Position numbers and translations under genes: made by a program
Notes under the pieces: model-generated
The model's input: only the letters and a program-made list of their open reading frames with translations
Databases searched by the model: none
Told to the model about the DNA's origin: nothing
In this document: positions 16,981 to 25,618 of the stretch, one piece after another
Layout of the letters: each line of letters opens with the position of its first letter
Position numbering within the stretch: position 1 is the first letter of the stretch
NCBI RefSeq assembly: GCF_002287065.1
Contig: NZ_NSJZ01000021.1
Span: 1 to 33,728, forward strand
Reading direction: 5' to 3'
Origin: Paracoccus salipaludis
Lineage (GTDB): Bacteria; Pseudomonadota; Alphaproteobacteria; Rhodobacterales; Rhodobacteraceae
Length of the DNA: 33,728 nucleotides

Positions 16981-17949
16981 TTATGACACGCCGTTGGCTG
17001 TCCGTGCGAGGATGGCGGCGACAGAGGGATGCTCGCGCCCCGCATGCCTTACCGCCAGCCGCTTGACCATGGCCTTGAGGGAGGGGTCGCCCGGAACGCC
17101 GGGCGCGCGGATGCCCGCCTTCCGCAGGGCCTCGCGCCGGCTTTCCATCGGCAGGCGCAACACGCCGCCTTTCAGGAAGTCCCGGCGCAGCGGCTCGGGC
17201 GTTCCCTTCCAGACCTCCCGCTGCAGGGCAGTGACCGAGGCCTTGAGGTCAAGCTCGCGCCGCAGCCAGCCCTTGCCGAGACCTGCGTTGCGGGTGGTCG
17301 ATTGCTCGTTCTCGGCCCAGACGGCCAGCTTCTCGCGGCTGATGTAGACCGGCTCGGACACCAGTCGCGTCCGCAGGTATTCCTCCAGCGTCGGGATCGT
17401 CCCGACCCGGATGGCGAGTTCCCGGCGGATGTCCTTCGACCAGAACACCGCGCCGTTGGACAGGCCCACGGCTCCGAACATGGCAAGGTGAATCTCTTCG
17501 GGTGCGTGGACGCGCTCGTCGAAGATCCCGTCGAAGATGCCCTCGTCCCCGATGCGGGCGTTCGGGGTGCGGCTGTCGTGCTCGATCACCTGGTTCAGCT
17601 GGCAGATCGTGACGCCTTCCTGCCGGATGATCTCGCAGCCCCGTGCCATGAACTCGGGACGCACCTGGTTGTCGTCCTCGAGCATGAAGAAGAAATCCGC
17701 CCCATGGGGGTTCTCGCGCAGGAAGCAGTCGTCGAGGTTTCTGACCATGAACTTCTGCGGGCGATTCCAGACATGGCGGATGCGGGGATCGCCCAGTTCC
17801 TCGACCACGGCACGGGCGCTGCCATCGGGGCAGTCGTCGCGCACCTCGCAGATCCAGTCCTCATGCGTCTGCGCCTGCAGGCAGCGCATGGCGCGCGTGA
17901 GCATCTCAGGACGGCGATAGGTCGGGGTTCGGACCAGAACCAGGGGCAT
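16981..17949 (-). CDS. Glycosyltransferase, GT2-like (GT-A fold)
   Basis: A 322-aa protein. It starts MPLVLVRTPTYRRPEMLTRA, with the GT-A nucleotide-binding strand; FFFMLEDDNQVRPEF carries the DxD-type metal site, and GLSNGAVFW may mark the acceptor region. The C-terminal third is basic and helical and gives no motif. I chose the ATG at 17949 because the Rossmann strand starts there; the upstream extension to 18015 does not resemble the family. It lies on the same strand as and downstream of the exoK-like gene (gap about 140 bp), so both may share a promoter. It is a likely EPS glycosyltransferase, but I cannot match it to one particular Exo enzyme. Confidence 0.75.
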   Translation of the reverse strand: MPLVLVRTPTYRRPEMLTRAMRCLQAQTHEDWICEVRDDCPDGSARAVVEELGDPRIRHVWNRPQKFMVRNLDDCFLRENPHGADFFFMLEDDNQVRPEFMARGCEIIRQEGVTICQLNQVIEHDSRTPNARIGDEGIFDGIFDERVHAPEEIHLAMFGAVGLSNGAVFWSKDIRRELAIRVGTIPTLEEYLRTRLVSEPVYISREKLAVWAENEQSTTRNAGLGKGWLRRELDLKASVTALQREVWKGTPEPLRRDFLKGGVLRLPMESRREALRKAGIRAPGVPGDPSLKAMVKRLAVRHAGREHPSVAAILARTANGVS

Positions 17950-18088
17950 GCGCGATTCCCGCTTCAGGAAACTCTCTCTCGCAACCGCATGGCCGCAGGA
18001 CCAAGGCGCCGGCAAGTGGTCTTATTGGACAATTTGAGCGTTCAGGACGCGGATTCCTCATGCGCCGCAAGCGGCAGTCCCCATGGGG

Positions 18089-18868
18089 TCAGGGATCCGC
18101 GCATGTGACCGATCCCGGAAACAGGCACGCTTCACCCAGCGGCGTATAGGCCACCCAGTCGATCTCGTAGCCGAGCGGGCCTTCGCGCGGGCCCTGCTTT
18201 CCCAGCCAGTCGGTCAGGGTCGCCGTGCTCCAGAAGGACAGGTAAAGCTTCTGGGGGTGCTCGGGCAGCGGGCTGCCGGGGGCGGTGCGGTGGACCTCCT
18301 GCCCGTCGAGGAACCAGGTGATGCCCTCCGGTTCCCAGCGGAAGGCGACGGTGTGAAAGGTCTCGTCGAAGGGCGGGGTGGCGGGGGCCGCGCCGCCGTT
18401 GTGGGGCTTGCCCGCGACATAGGTGTTCACCGTCATCGCGCCCGGATCGCGGGTCAGGATTTCGATGTCGATCTCGTCATGGGGGGCGCCGTGGACGGGG
18501 CCGATATAGGTGAAGACCGAGGCGTTCAGCCCGGGCGCACGGGGGGTGCGGATGCGCGCCTCGAAGGTGCCGTGGTGAAGCCGGGCGCGGGTCTGGACCT
18601 CGCCGCATTGCGCGGGCCGGTCGCCGTCCTCGGGCGCGGGGATGTGGAACAGCGTGAGTGTGCCGTCCTGCACCCGAACGGCCCCGGCCGACCAGTGGCA
18701 GTCCTGCCAGTCGCCGTTGGTCCAGCCGTCCGAGACATACCAGCGGCCGCGGTCCAGCCCTTCCGTGAAATCCTCGAAGAAGGCGGCCGTGTCGGGACGG
18801 GGCGTTTCGGCCCGAAGCGGCTGGCCCAGGGCTGCCAGGGCAACCAGAAGGGCGGGGAGGTGGCGCAC
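18089..18868 (-). CDS. exoK: Endo-beta-1,3-1,4-glycanase, ExoK-like (GH16)
   Basis: A 259-aa secreted enzyme. The signal peptide is MRHLPALLVALAALGQPLRA, cut before about residue 21. The GH16 signature DEIDIEIL places nucleophile E132, D134 and acid/base E136; W-rich loops such as GRWYVSDGWTNGDW line the sugar cleft. ExoK trims nascent succinoglycan to low-molecular-weight forms, and the same is inferred here. I use GTG at 18868, because GAGGAG is 7 bases upstream; the TTG at 18874 would sit one base from that site. It is divergent from the exoO-like gene. Confidence 0.88.
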   Translation of the reverse strand: MRHLPALLVALAALGQPLRAETPRPDTAAFFEDFTEGLDRGRWYVSDGWTNGDWQDCHWSAGAVRVQDGTLTLFHIPAPEDGDRPAQCGEVQTRARLHHGTFEARIRTPRAPGLNASVFTYIGPVHGAPHDEIDIEILTRDPGAMTVNTYVAGKPHNGGAAPATPPFDETFHTVAFRWEPEGITWFLDGQEVHRTAPGSPLPEHPQKLYLSFWSTATLTDWLGKQGPREGPLGYEIDWVAYTPLGEACLFPGSVTCADP

Positions 18869-18985
18869 GTTCAAGCTCCTCGGCCGCGCGGTTGCCGCGT
18901 TGGATTACCCGGCTTATGGAAGCCCCGCGCGGGTCGGTCAACGGAAAGGCGGTCACATGTGGTGCAATCTCCGGGAAACGCCCGC

Positions 18986-20107
18986 ATGACTGCCCCGGAC
19001 ACGGCCAGGCCCCTCGTTTCGGTCATCATGGCCAATTTCCGCGGCGCGGCGCATCTGGAAGCCGCCATGCGCGCGGTTCTCGCACAGTCCGAGCGGCGGC
19101 TGGAGCTGATCCTCGCCGACGACGCCTCGGACGACGACAGCGTGGCGATCGCGCGGGCGGTGGCCGCAGGGGACGACCGGGTGCGGGTCATCGCCAGCGC
19201 CCGCAACGGGGGGCCGGCCGCCACGCGCAACCTCGCGCTGGACGCGGCGCGGGGCGACTGGATCGCCATCGTGGACAGCGACGACCTGATCCACCCGGAA
19301 CGGCTTGCGCGCCTGGTCGCGGCAGCGGAGGCCGCGGGGGCCGATCTCGTGGCCGACGACCTCGTGCATTTCGGCGCCCCGGCCGAGGGGGGCCGCACCC
19401 TGCTGCAGCCGCTCGCGCTGGCCGCGCCGATGTGGCTTGGACCGGCGCCCTATCTGCGCGCCAATGGGGGCGACCCGGCCCTGCCCGCCTTCGGCTATCT
19501 CAAGCCGGTGATCCGGCGCGCGGCGCTGGGAAGCCGCCGCTACGACCCCGCCCTGCGGATCGGCGAGGATTACGACCTCGTGCTGCGCCTTCTGATCGAC
19601 GGCGCGCGCTTCCTGCTGCTGCCCGATCCGCTTTATGCCTATCGCCGGCACGCGGGCTCGATCTCGCACCGCCTGTCGGTCGGAACGGTCGAGGCCATGC
19701 TGGCCGCCCATCGCGCCCTGCCCAGGCTGGCCGATCCCGAGGCGCGGGCCGCGGCCGCGGCCGTGGACCGGCAGCTGCGCCGCGCCCTGCGCTACGAGCG
19801 GCTGGTCGCGGACCTCAAGGCGCGGCGCTGGAGCCGCGCCCTGCCCCGGCTGGCCGATCCGGCAATGGTCCCGCGTCTTCTGGAAAGCCTGCGCGACCGC
19901 CGCCGCCGCAAGGCCGCCGCGGCGCAGGGACCAAGCGCCCCCGCCCCCCTCGGCTCCCTGCCCGGCCTGCCGCCGCCCGGGCAGCCCTGGGACAGCCCCC
20001 CTGCCCCGGTTGCGGGCCGGATCGCGGCCACGGGCGTCCTGCCGCCGGGCGCGCCGGGCTGGGCCCTGTGGCTGGTGCAGGCGACGGCCGGGGCCTCAGC
20101 GGGCTGA
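18986..20107 (+). CDS. exoO: Glycosyltransferase family 2, ExoO-like
   Basis: A 373-aa protein. GT2 features are VSVIMANFRGAAHLEAAMRAVLAQ, ILADDASDDDS, NGGPAATRNLALDAARGDWIAIVDSDDLIHPERL and, in the acceptor half, FGYLKPVIRRAALGSRRYDP with IGEDYDLVLRLL. These match the rhizobial ExoO/ExoU/ExoW group, with ExoO closest from memory. The last 90 residues are Pro/Ala-rich and low in complexity. The ATG at 18986 has GGGAA about 8 bases upstream. Its last 12 bases overlap the convergent nucleotidyltransferase gene. Inferred role: adding a glucose to the repeat unit's side chain. Confidence 0.75.
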   Translation: MTAPDTARPLVSVIMANFRGAAHLEAAMRAVLAQSERRLELILADDASDDDSVAIARAVAAGDDRVRVIASARNGGPAATRNLALDAARGDWIAIVDSDDLIHPERLARLVAAAEAAGADLVADDLVHFGAPAEGGRTLLQPLALAAPMWLGPAPYLRANGGDPALPAFGYLKPVIRRAALGSRRYDPALRIGEDYDLVLRLLIDGARFLLLPDPLYAYRRHAGSISHRLSVGTVEAMLAAHRALPRLADPEARAAAAAVDRQLRRALRYERLVADLKARRWSRALPRLADPAMVPRLLESLRDRRRRKAAAAQGPSAPAPLGSLPGLPPPGQPWDSPPAPVAGRIAATGVLPPGAPGWALWLVQATAGASAG

Positions 20108-21208
20108 GGGCTTCGCCCGCCGCTCCAGGGCCGCCTGGACGCGCAGGGAAAGGGCCGCGCGGGCGGCCTCGGCCGCCAGCACATGGGGGCGGCCTTCCGT
20201 CAGCATCCGCAGCATCTGCCGCCGGCGCGGCGCCTCGGCCCGGCGCTGCCAGGGCTGGAACACGAGGTCGCGCAGCAGGGCGGGGTCATCCGGCAGGCCG
20301 CGCAGGGCCCCGCCCCCATGCGCCAGCGCCGGATGGTCGTGGCAGGCGCGGGCGAGCGCGAGCCCCAGCGCCAGCGTCTGCCCCTGCCCGCCCGAGGCCG
20401 CGATCCCGTCCAGTTCCTGCCGCTCGGCAGGGCTCAGGCGGGCCAGCCAATGCGCCAGCTCGGTCGCGGCCCAGCCGCAGGGCTCATGCGCCAGCAGCGC
20501 CTTGGCCAGCGTCACCGCCATCAGCAGGCAGCCGTCGGCGGGCGACAGGACCGGGATCGCGTCGCCCTCGTGGGTTTGCGTCGCCGCGCGGTCCAGCACG
20601 CCCGCGGCGCCCCGCCAGTCGGGCAGGCCCGCCTGCTGCAGCCGGTGGTGCAGGTCGATCACCGCGCCGTCGCTGTCGCGGCGGAAATGCTGCTCGCCCA
20701 GGAAGGGGATCCACCAGAGCGCCTGCTCCTGCTCCATCGCCGCGAAGCCCAGGGCTTGCAGGACCGCCGCCGCCCGCCTGCGGTCGCGGGGGGCCACGAA
20801 AAGGTCGATGTCCCCCGAAGGGCGGCGGAAGGGATCGCCATGGACGGCCATCTGCTGGAACGGGCCCTTCAGCACGACATGGCGCAGCCCCGCGCGGGCA
20901 AGCGCCGCGCTGGCTTCGGCCGTGACCGCCATGGCGCGGCGGTTCATGGCGGCGATGCGCAGCCGGACCTGCAGAAGCCGCGGGGCCAGCGCGGCGCAGC
21001 CGGGAGGCAGTCCGGCCGGGCTGACCGGCAGCTGGCCCAGCATCTTGTTCAGCCGGGCGATGTCGAACAGCCGGTCGGGATCGGGCGACCGCCCTGCCCC
21101 GCCGGGCAGCGGCGCCGATCCTGCAGGGGCCGAGGCCGCCAGCAGGACGCCGATCTCGGGCAGCGAATCCCCCCGGACCGACGCGATCGTTTCCTCGCTG
21201 AACCCCAT
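20096..21208 (-). CDS. Nucleotidyltransferase-fold protein (NTP_transf_5 type)
   Basis: A 370-aa protein. Residues 111-140 hold VVLKGPFQQM and GDIDLFV; the 'LKG...(S)GDIDLFV' pattern with D133/D135 is the metal site of the NTP_transf_5 group. VIDLHHRL follows and could give the third acidic residue. The ATG at 21208 has an excellent AGGAGGAG ribosome site. The function of the family is unsettled. Members occur in polysaccharide loci and also in kinase-type lasso clusters of Bacillus, so a tailoring role on the lasso peptide is possible but unproven. It lies directly downstream of repA, on the same strand (85-bp gap). Confidence 0.75.
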   Translation of the reverse strand: MGFSEETIASVRGDSLPEIGVLLAASAPAGSAPLPGGAGRSPDPDRLFDIARLNKMLGQLPVSPAGLPPGCAALAPRLLQVRLRIAAMNRRAMAVTAEASAALARAGLRHVVLKGPFQQMAVHGDPFRRPSGDIDLFVAPRDRRRAAAVLQALGFAAMEQEQALWWIPFLGEQHFRRDSDGAVIDLHHRLQQAGLPDWRGAAGVLDRAATQTHEGDAIPVLSPADGCLLMAVTLAKALLAHEPCGWAATELAHWLARLSPAERQELDGIAASGGQGQTLALGLALARACHDHPALAHGGGALRGLPDDPALLRDLVFQPWQRRAEAPRRRQMLRMLTEGRPHVLAAEAARAALSLRVQAALERRAKPSAR

Positions 21209-21293
21209 CTGCTCCTCCTGGCCGCGCCGCATTTCACCCGAGCGCCGGGGCCGAGGCAACCGGCGGAACGCCGCGCCCGCCCCGGGCGTGCCT

Positions 21294-22322
21294 TCAGGGC
21301 CGCCCGCGCTTTTCGAACCAGGACTGGCAGAAGCGGACGAAGTGGCGCGAGGGGTGCTTGGGCTCGATCTCCTCGGCCGCGCACCAGCGGCGCCATTCCC
21401 CTTCCAGGTGGCGCACGTCCCAACCGGGGGCGGCGGCGCGGGCCTCCTCGTAGGCCTCGGGCTCGAGCAGGCCCTCGAAGACCTCGGCCTCGGGCGCGGG
21501 GGCGGTGCCGCGGTTGCGGAAGACGACCTGCGTGCCGTCCTCGGAAAAGCGGACCGAATAGTCGGGCATGTGGGAATGGGCGATGTCCTCGCGGATCACG
21601 TTGGCCACGAGGCGCCGGAACTCGAAGCTGGTCGAGGAGGAGCCGCATTTCTTCTGCAGAAGGTCCAGCCCCACGATCCATTCCTTCTGGTTGCCGCAAT
21701 GCTTGCGCGCGAGCTCGTAGAGCCGCCGTTCCAGGGGGCGGCGCAGGCGGAAGTAGTCGCGGCTGATGGTCAGCACCTCATGCGCGCGGATCGCGTTGAA
21801 GACCCAGTCCGACAGCTTGATCTCGATCTCCTGCATCCGGCCGTCGCGCGTTTCGCGCACGATGCGGGCGCTTTCGATCAGGCCGAAGGTTTCGAAGATC
21901 TCCTTTCCGCCGGTGGTGACGTTGGTCGAGATGCGCGTGCCTGCCAGCCGCTCCATCGCGGCCTTGAGCAGGCCGTAGCCGCGCCCCGTGGTCATGCGGT
22001 TGGTCGCGCGCAGGAGGTCCGAGGCCTGGAAGCGGACGACCTGGCTGACCTCGCGCCCGTCGTTCAGCGCCCGGATCAGCTGGCTGATGCAGAAGATCAG
22101 GATGTCACGGTCATGGACCGTGGCCATGCCGTCGGAGGACGGCTTGATGTCGATCGACAGCCCGTTGTGCTCGTAATGGCGCGGCCGCAGGTCGGGCTTG
22201 GTCGAAAGCGAGAAGATCGGATGCTCCATCGAGCCCACGTCGGCCTTGGGGGCCGCGTTGAAGATGTCGCAGACAAAGAAATCACGTTGGGGGTACCGGT
22301 CGGGCAGAAGGGGGCTGTTCAT
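21294..22322 (-). CDS. repA: Plasmid replication initiator RepA (RPA family)
   Basis: A 342-aa protein. The N-terminus (DFFVCDIFNAAPKAD, then SMEHPIFSLSTKPD) and the segments HDRDILIFCISQLI, LLRATNRMTTGRGY, LKAAMERLAGTRI, SDWVFNAI and RDYFRLRRPLERRLYELARKHCG are the conserved blocks of the 'replication initiator protein A' family of alphaproteobacterial plasmids. It binds the iterons that begin 16 bp upstream of its ATG and opens the origin with DnaA. The ribosome site is weak (GGTG), which would keep initiator levels low. The start overlaps a CATATG. Confidence 0.93.
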   Translation of the reverse strand: MNSPLLPDRYPQRDFFVCDIFNAAPKADVGSMEHPIFSLSTKPDLRPRHYEHNGLSIDIKPSSDGMATVHDRDILIFCISQLIRALNDGREVSQVVRFQASDLLRATNRMTTGRGYGLLKAAMERLAGTRISTNVTTGGKEIFETFGLIESARIVRETRDGRMQEIEIKLSDWVFNAIRAHEVLTISRDYFRLRRPLERRLYELARKHCGNQKEWIVGLDLLQKKCGSSSTSFEFRRLVANVIREDIAHSHMPDYSVRFSEDGTQVVFRNRGTAPAPEAEVFEGLLEPEAYEEARAAAPGWDVRHLEGEWRRWCAAEEIEPKHPSRHFVRFCQSWFEKRGRP

Positions 22323-22337
22323 ATGACACCGGGAAAA

Positions 22338-22472
22338 AACGACACTTCACCCATAACGACACTTCACCCATGAATCAAGGTTAACGACACTTCACACATA
22401 AGAGGGGCGGAAACGACACTTCACCCATGGAGAAACGACACTTCACCCATGGAGAAACGACACTTCACACAG
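22338..22472. repeat. Six 17-bp iterons (origin of replication)
   Basis: The unit AACGACACTTCACCCAT occurs at 22338-22354, 22355-22371, 22383-22399, 22412-22428, 22434-22450 and 22456-22472. The third has CACACAT instead of CACCCAT, and the sixth ends CACACAG. Start-to-start spacings are 17, 28, 29, 22 and 22 bp, so the last three are in helical phase. They lie just upstream of repA, in the same orientation, and are its expected binding sites for initiation, copy control and autorepression. Confidence 0.95.
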
Positions 22473-22474
22473 AT

Positions 22475-22525
22475 GCAGACAATTCAAAATACTGATAATA
22501 TTGATTAAAAAGGCTATTTGTCTGC
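22475..22525. other. AT-rich unwinding segment flanked by 8-bp inverted arms
   Basis: GCAGACAA (22475-22482) and TTGTCTGC (22518-22525) are perfect inverted arms enclosing 35 bp that are about 80% A+T. The segment lies between the iterons and the DnaA box and is the best candidate for the DNA-unwinding element. The flanking arms may hold a further protein site or a cruciform. Confidence 0.65.
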
Positions 22526-22527
22526 GC

Positions 22528-22557
22528 TTAACACCTGTTTAACACCTATTTAACACC
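22528..22557. repeat. Three TTAACACC repeats at 11-bp spacing
   Basis: TTAACACC occurs at 22528-22535, 22539-22546 and 22550-22557, exactly one helical turn apart, directly after the AT-rich segment and 7 bp before the DnaA box. They are likely part of the origin's melting region or bind a host factor or RepA on one face. Confidence 0.8.
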
Positions 22558-22564
22558 AGCGCCC

Positions 22565-22573
22565 TGTGGATAA
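22565..22573 (-). promoter_or_regulatory. DnaA box
   Basis: TGTGGATAA on the plus strand is the exact complement of the consensus TTATCCACA. Its position beside the AT-rich repeats and iterons supports use by host DnaA at this origin. Confidence 0.85.
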
Positions 22574-22948
22574 GGTGGTCAGGCTACAAGGGCAAAGACT
22601 TGAGAGGGTGAATTGTCGGCCTGGCACGGGTTGTTTGAAGCACTGCTCCAGCGGTCTCCCCAGCCGCGCTAGTCCGTGATCGGAAAGATCAGACGCAAGT
22701 CAACCAAGAGCCCGTCTTAAGGCCCGCAGCTGCCGCAAGCCATGGAGATCGGCCTAGTTTCTGAAGAGGAAGGTTGCATCTGAAGCTGTTCTGTCGGTCA
22801 AGGAGGTTTTCGACGGGCAATGACAGGCTCCTTCAATCAATTCAGGACTCTCAGAAAATAGCCGGCGTAGGCTTCAGAAGTCCCGAGTCCCATCATCTTG
22901 CTGCTGGCGCCTGATCCTCCGTGAAGCGAGAGAACCGGATCGTGAACA
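22574..22948. other. Non-coding stretch beside the origin
   Basis: About 375 bp with no open frame or motif I can support. Composition is intermediate between the GC-rich backbone and the AT-rich acyltransferase gene. A short minus-strand frame reading MMGLGTSEAYAGYFLRVLN ends near 22840 and might be a relic of a lost gene. Confidence 0.4.
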
Positions 22949-23200
22949 TCACGGCAACCGGCCGGGATCAGCAACCGCGTTATAGTCCTGAATGGCCAGT
23001 ATGCTCAGCGCCTTGTGGATCGTGCCACACGTCAGGGGACGATCGATGATCATCTGCTGCATGTGCGAGACCACCATCAAGAAAGCAGCCAGGGTGCGCG
23101 TAACATCGATGAAGTCATATCTGGATGAAGTGGTCGCTACGTCCCGCTTCTTGGTAACGACATTCGGCAAGGTTTCCTTTGCTGCCCACACATGATGCAC
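22949..23200 (-). pseudogene. N-terminal fragment of an acyltransferase-3-like protein
   Basis: An 83-codon frame containing YDFIDVTRTLAAFLMVVSHM, which matches the first helix and catalytic-His segment ('D-lR-iAa--Vv--H') of membrane acyltransferases of the OafA/ExoZ group. The remaining 300 or so residues of such a protein are absent: the frame ends with unrelated-looking residues (AIQDYNAVADPGRLP). It starts at a GTG with no clear ribosome site and points away from the intact acyltransferase gene at 23301. It is probably a leftover of an older or replaced EPS acylation gene. Confidence 0.45.
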
Positions 23201-23300
23201 AGCATCCCGGGCAGATGAGGTTTGTCTCTAAAAACAACTTGATTTTTCGTGGATGTTCATGGAATTGCGGTTGAGCAGAAGCCAGAAAAAGGGTAACTTT

Positions 23301-24458
23301 ATGAGTAAATTCAGTTCCTCCAATCGTTTGACTTATCTCGAGACGGCTCGAGGATTTGCCTCGATCATAGTAGTTTTCCACCATTTCCTGCTCGGATTTT
23401 TTCCAGTGCTGAAGGATTCGGTGGTTCAGGGCGGACTCAAAGGCACGCCACTTTACGTGCTTGTGAATGGAAATGGCGCAGTAGCATTTTTCTTTGTGCT
23501 TTCCGGTTTTGTATTGACACGAAAATTCTATAAAAAATTTTCTGTTTCGGATCTGACTGCGTCGATACTCAAGCGACTGCCGCGACTGATGCTGCCAGCA
23601 GGGCTTAGCATGATGATCGGCGCCATTATTCTGATATACTTTCCCGAGGCATATGGTGCTGCCGCCCAGCTTACAGGTTCAGCATGGCTCGCCGCTTTTG
23701 CCTCTGCCGGTATCTCTGAAGACTTCGTCCCAAGTTTTTTGGATGCTGCGCAAAGATCTTTGTTTGTTTTCCTTTGGCCACATCATTATTATCAATATAA
23801 TTCGAATCTTTGGACAATGGTTTATGAATTCTATGGAAGCATGCTGGTCTTCATGCTGGTGGCAGCATGCTGCCTCAAGTTTTTTAGAAAGGAATACAGG
23901 GTTGTCGCACTACACATTCTTATCGCCTTTCTTTGCATTTCTCTGGGTCAGATGCTGTTCGTGCCTTTCGTCATCGGCTCCTTAATTGCTTTTTTTCACT
24001 GTATCCGTCCTTCATGGTTCCAGATGCCGTCTTGGTCAATCGTAATGATTATTGTTATCATGATTGCCGGCTACTCAGTCGATTACTGGTCCGTACTGCT
24101 ACTGGCTTCCACGGCTGCAATGCTTCTCCTTCTTTGCACGCCTTCTCTGGAGCGATGGATGAGCGGCCCTGTGGGTCTATTTCTTGGAAGATTATCGTTT
24201 CCCCTTTACCTCGTCCATGTTCTGGTAATCGTCAGCGTAACTAGTGCAGCTTATACGAGCTTGAGTGAATACGGATTGAAACATTGGGAAGTGCTAGCGC
24301 TTTGCTTGGCGCTTACATGGGCAGTTTCCCTTTTGGCAGCGCTACCGTTCATGGCGCTAGAAAAAGCTTGGGTTCCAGCACTCAATCGATGGTCTCAATT
24401 GGTTATTAAGCGATTTTCTTTGTTAATGCCTGCAGTAACCAGGCAAGTTGAAAGGTAG
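23301..24458 (+). CDS. Membrane acyltransferase family 3 (EPS O-acyltransferase, ExoZ/ExoH type)
   Basis: A 385-aa protein with about ten membrane helices. LTYLETARGFASIIVVFHHFLLGFF holds the R and catalytic His of the family; AVAFFFVLSGFVLTRKF and WTMVYEFYGSMLVF are the next conserved blocks, and LGRLSFPLYLVHVLVI is the last. It would add acetyl, succinyl or a similar group to the lipid-linked repeat; the donor cannot be told from sequence. The ATG at 23301 has AAGGG 7 bases upstream; an earlier in-frame ATG at 23253 is less likely. The gene is clearly AT-richer than all neighbours, with different codon use, which indicates acquisition from another source. Confidence 0.85.
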   Translation: MSKFSSSNRLTYLETARGFASIIVVFHHFLLGFFPVLKDSVVQGGLKGTPLYVLVNGNGAVAFFFVLSGFVLTRKFYKKFSVSDLTASILKRLPRLMLPAGLSMMIGAIILIYFPEAYGAAAQLTGSAWLAAFASAGISEDFVPSFLDAAQRSLFVFLWPHHYYQYNSNLWTMVYEFYGSMLVFMLVAACCLKFFRKEYRVVALHILIAFLCISLGQMLFVPFVIGSLIAFFHCIRPSWFQMPSWSIVMIIVIMIAGYSVDYWSVLLLASTAAMLLLLCTPSLERWMSGPVGLFLGRLSFPLYLVHVLVIVSVTSAAYTSLSEYGLKHWEVLALCLALTWAVSLLAALPFMALEKAWVPALNRWSQLVIKRFSLLMPAVTRQVER

Positions 24459-24637
24459 GGCTGCATTCTTTGTCTGTCGCAGATGGTGATAATAAATATT
24501 AACATATTCAATAATGTTTGTTAGTTCGATCTCATGGACTGTCGTAAAGTAGGGATGTTATGCCCTGCCAAGATAAAGCAATCATCCTGAAACTGGCAGG
24601 CTGGACATTTGCGCCGTATCTTGAGAGGAAAAGGCGC

Positions 24638-25618
24638 ATGAATCCTCCCGTCACTCCTTCTGTTTCCGTCGTCATCACCGCCCGTGACGCGGCTGCGACC
24701 ATCGGCGATGCGGTCCGCAGCGCGCTGGCCGAGCCCGAGACCGCCGAGGTGATCGTGGTGGACGATGCCTCGCGCGATGCCACAACGGCGGCGGCCGAGA
24801 CGGCGGCCGGAGGCGACGGGCGGCTGAAGCTGATCCGCTGCGCCGTGAACGTCGGCCCGGCCGCGGCCCGCAACCGGGCGCTGGAAGCCGCCACGGGGGC
24901 CTTCGTGGCGGTGCTGGACGCCGACGACTTCCTGCTGCCCGGGCGCTTCGCGCGGCTGCTGGCGGTGCCGGGCTGGGACATGGTGGCCGACAACATCCTT
25001 TTCGTGGCCGAAAGCGCCTCGCCCGCCGCGCTGCCGCCCCTGCCCCCGGTCACGCCCGCGCTGATCGACATCGACCTGACGGGCTTCGTGCGCGCCAACC
25101 GCTCGGCGCGCGGGGCCGGCCGGCGGGAATGGGGCTTTCTCAAGCCGGTCATGCGGCGCGACTTCCTGGACGGGCACGGGCTGCGCTATGACGAGGCCCT
25201 GCGCCTGGGCGAGGATTACGATCTTTACGTGCGGATGCTGCAGAAGGGCGCGCGCTTCCGCGTCAGCGCGCAGGTCGGCTATGCCGCGCGCTGGCGGGCG
25301 GATTCGCTGAGTTCGCGCCACCGCACCGCCGACCTCGGGGCGCTGCACGCGGCGGCCCGCGCCCATCTGGCGCTGCCCGGCCTCGATGCCGCGGCCCGGG
25401 CCGCGCTGAGCGCCCACGAGGCCGATCTGCGGCAGCGGTTCCTGCTGCGCGACTTCCTCGACCGCCGCGCGCGTGCCGGGCGGGCGGGCGCGGTGCTGTC
25501 GGCACTGGGCCGACCCGCGACGCTGGTCCCGGTCGCCCGCGGCCTCCTGTCGGACAAGCTGGCCGCGCGGCGGCCGCGGCCTCCCAGCCGGATCGGGCGG
25601 CTGCTGATCGAGGGGTGA
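24638..25618 (+). CDS. exoU: Glycosyltransferase family 2, ExoU-like
   Basis: A 326-aa protein. Strong ExoU-type blocks are SVVITARDAAATIGDAVRSA, EVIVVDDASRDAT, VGPAAARNRALEAATGAFVAVLDADDFLLPGRFARLL, DMVADNILFV, WGFLKPVMRRDFLDGHGLRYDEALRLGEDYDLYVRML and DSLSSRHRTADL. ExoU adds a beta-1,6 glucose in the succinoglycan side chain; this is the likely role. The ATG at 24638 is preceded by AGAGGAAAAGG. GC content returns abruptly to plasmid level at this start, after the AT-rich acyltransferase gene. It shares the second-half motif (KPV-RR, GEDYDL) with the exoO-like gene, so the two are paralogues. Confidence 0.83.
   Translation: MNPPVTPSVSVVITARDAAATIGDAVRSALAEPETAEVIVVDDASRDATTAAAETAAGGDGRLKLIRCAVNVGPAAARNRALEAATGAFVAVLDADDFLLPGRFARLLAVPGWDMVADNILFVAESASPAALPPLPPVTPALIDIDLTGFVRANRSARGAGRREWGFLKPVMRRDFLDGHGLRYDEALRLGEDYDLYVRMLQKGARFRVSAQVGYAARWRADSLSSRHRTADLGALHAAARAHLALPGLDAAARAALSAHEADLRQRFLLRDFLDRRARAGRAGAVLSALGRPATLVPVARGLLSDKLAARRPRPPSRIGRLLIEG

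Noticed and set aside
19635..22373. Plus-strand frame of over 900 codons across the nucleotidyltransferase and repA genes
   Set aside because: It runs antisense to two well-supported genes and through the iterons, with no recognisable domain.
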